The notes beneath the pieces were generated by a model. That model ran no database searches and was not told the origin of the DNA. It worked only from the letters and a program-made list of their open reading frames with translations. Below, in pieces: positions 6,446 through 6,913 of a DNA stretch of 6,913 bases. Origin of the DNA: Burkholderiales bacterium (GTDB taxonomy: Bacteria; Pseudomonadota; Gammaproteobacteria; Burkholderiales; Casimicrobiaceae). The stretch covers positions 1 to 6,913 of the forward strand of contig JAICVH010000124.1 of assembly GCA_025935435.1 (NCBI GenBank), read 5' to 3'. The translations under genes were made by a program, and so were the position numbers. Each line of letters begins with the position of its first letter. The first letter of the stretch is position 1.

Positions 6446-6913
6446 ATGGATGATCGTTACGCGTTCGCGCAATCGCTCGCGCGGCATGCGGGCGCACTTG
6501 CTGACCGCTATTGGCGGGACCGCGAACGCCTCACCATCGAGCTCAAGGGACCCCAGGATTTCGTGAGCCACGCCGATCGCGACGTCGAAACGCTCGCCCG
6601 GCGCGAGATTGCGGCCGCATATCCCGGCGATGCATTCTTGGGCGAGGAGACCGCCGCGTTGTTCGCCGGTCCGCTCGATCGCTGCTGGATCGTCGATCCG
6701 ATCGACGGGACGCACAACTTCCTGCGCGGCGTCCCGTACTGGAACGTCGCGATCGCCTACGTCGAACAGGGTCGTGCACGCATCGGTATCGTGTTCGACC
6801 CCGTGCACGACGAGTTGTATCGCGCGCAGCTTGGCGACGGCGCCTGGTGCGACCATGCCGGCGGCTCGTCTCGCCTGCAGGTGGCAAGCACTTCCGAACT
6901 GCCGGGTGCCTTC
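6446..6913 (+). CDS. inositol monophosphatase family protein, 3'-truncated by window edge
   Basis: Mg-dependent, lithium-sensitive-type phosphatase fold; members hydrolyse inositol monophosphates, histidinol phosphate, fructose-1,6-bisphosphate or PAP. The first 156 residues are visible of a usual 260-270, and the frame is open to the window end. The metal-site residues seen are Glu67 in LGEE and Asp84 and Asp87 in WIVDPIDGTHNF (81-92), the family's first signature. KGPQDFVSHADRDVE at 34-48 is the usual N-terminal metal-loop region. The second signature, with the last metal-binding Asp, lies beyond the window. The ATG at 6446 is chosen over the in-frame ATG at 6440 because GGAG at 6436-6439 is six bases from 6446 but adjacent to 6440. 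It follows the solute-binding protein by 66 bases. In this cluster an inositol-phosphate or other polyol-phosphate substrate is plausible, but the family alone does not prove it. Confidence 0.9.
   Translation, partial: MDDRYAFAQSLARHAGALADRYWRDRERLTIELKGPQDFVSHADRDVETLARREIAAAYPGDAFLGEETAALFAGPLDRCWIVDPIDGTHNFLRGVPYWNVAIAYVEQGRARIGIVFDPVHDELYRAQLGDGAWCDHAGGSSRLQVASTSELPGAF

Overview
This window is a tightly packed, all-plus-strand piece of a myo-inositol catabolic (iol) cluster. The DNA is very GC-rich with strong G/C preference at third codon positions. The gene order and protein character suggest a beta-proteobacterium of the Burkholderia/Paraburkholderia type; this is inferred from style and content, not from a search.

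Layout: (1) 1-1538, the C-terminal four-fifths of iolD, a thiamine-diphosphate ring-opening hydrolase whose N-terminus lies before the window. (2) 1581-2486, iolE, inosose dehydratase. (3) 2503-3297, iolB, 5-deoxyglucuronate isomerase. (4) 3309-4295, iolG, an inositol 2-dehydrogenase of the Gfo/Idh/MocA fold. (5) 4292-5311, a second, different Gfo/Idh/MocA dehydrogenase overlapping iolG by 4 bases. (6) about 5357-6379, a periplasmic solute-binding protein of the Fe(III)/AfuA-like ABC family whose start codon is abnormal. (7) 6446-6913, the N-terminal part of an inositol-monophosphatase-family enzyme, cut by the window end. No gap between genes exceeds about 70 bases. No promoter, convincing terminator, RNA gene, mobile element or CRISPR array is visible.

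How the genes work together: IolG oxidises myo-inositol to 2-keto-myo-inositol (scyllo-inosose), IolE dehydrates it, IolD opens the ring to 5-deoxyglucuronate, and IolB isomerises that to 2-deoxy-5-keto-gluconate. The kinase/aldolase (IolC, IolJ) and semialdehyde dehydrogenase (IolA) steps are not in the window. The second dehydrogenase plausibly brings in another inositol stereoisomer or a related polyol. The solute-binding protein followed by a phosphatase is the less ordinary part. It suggests, as a hypothesis only, capture of a phosphorylated polyol or inositol ester and its dephosphorylation to feed the same pathway.

The most notable anomaly is at 5312-5440. An intact signal peptide and mature solute-binding protein are encoded, but no ATG, GTG or TTG precedes the signal peptide in its frame. 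The sequence looks as if one G was lost from an ATG at 5361-5363, or as if a CTG at 5357 is used.
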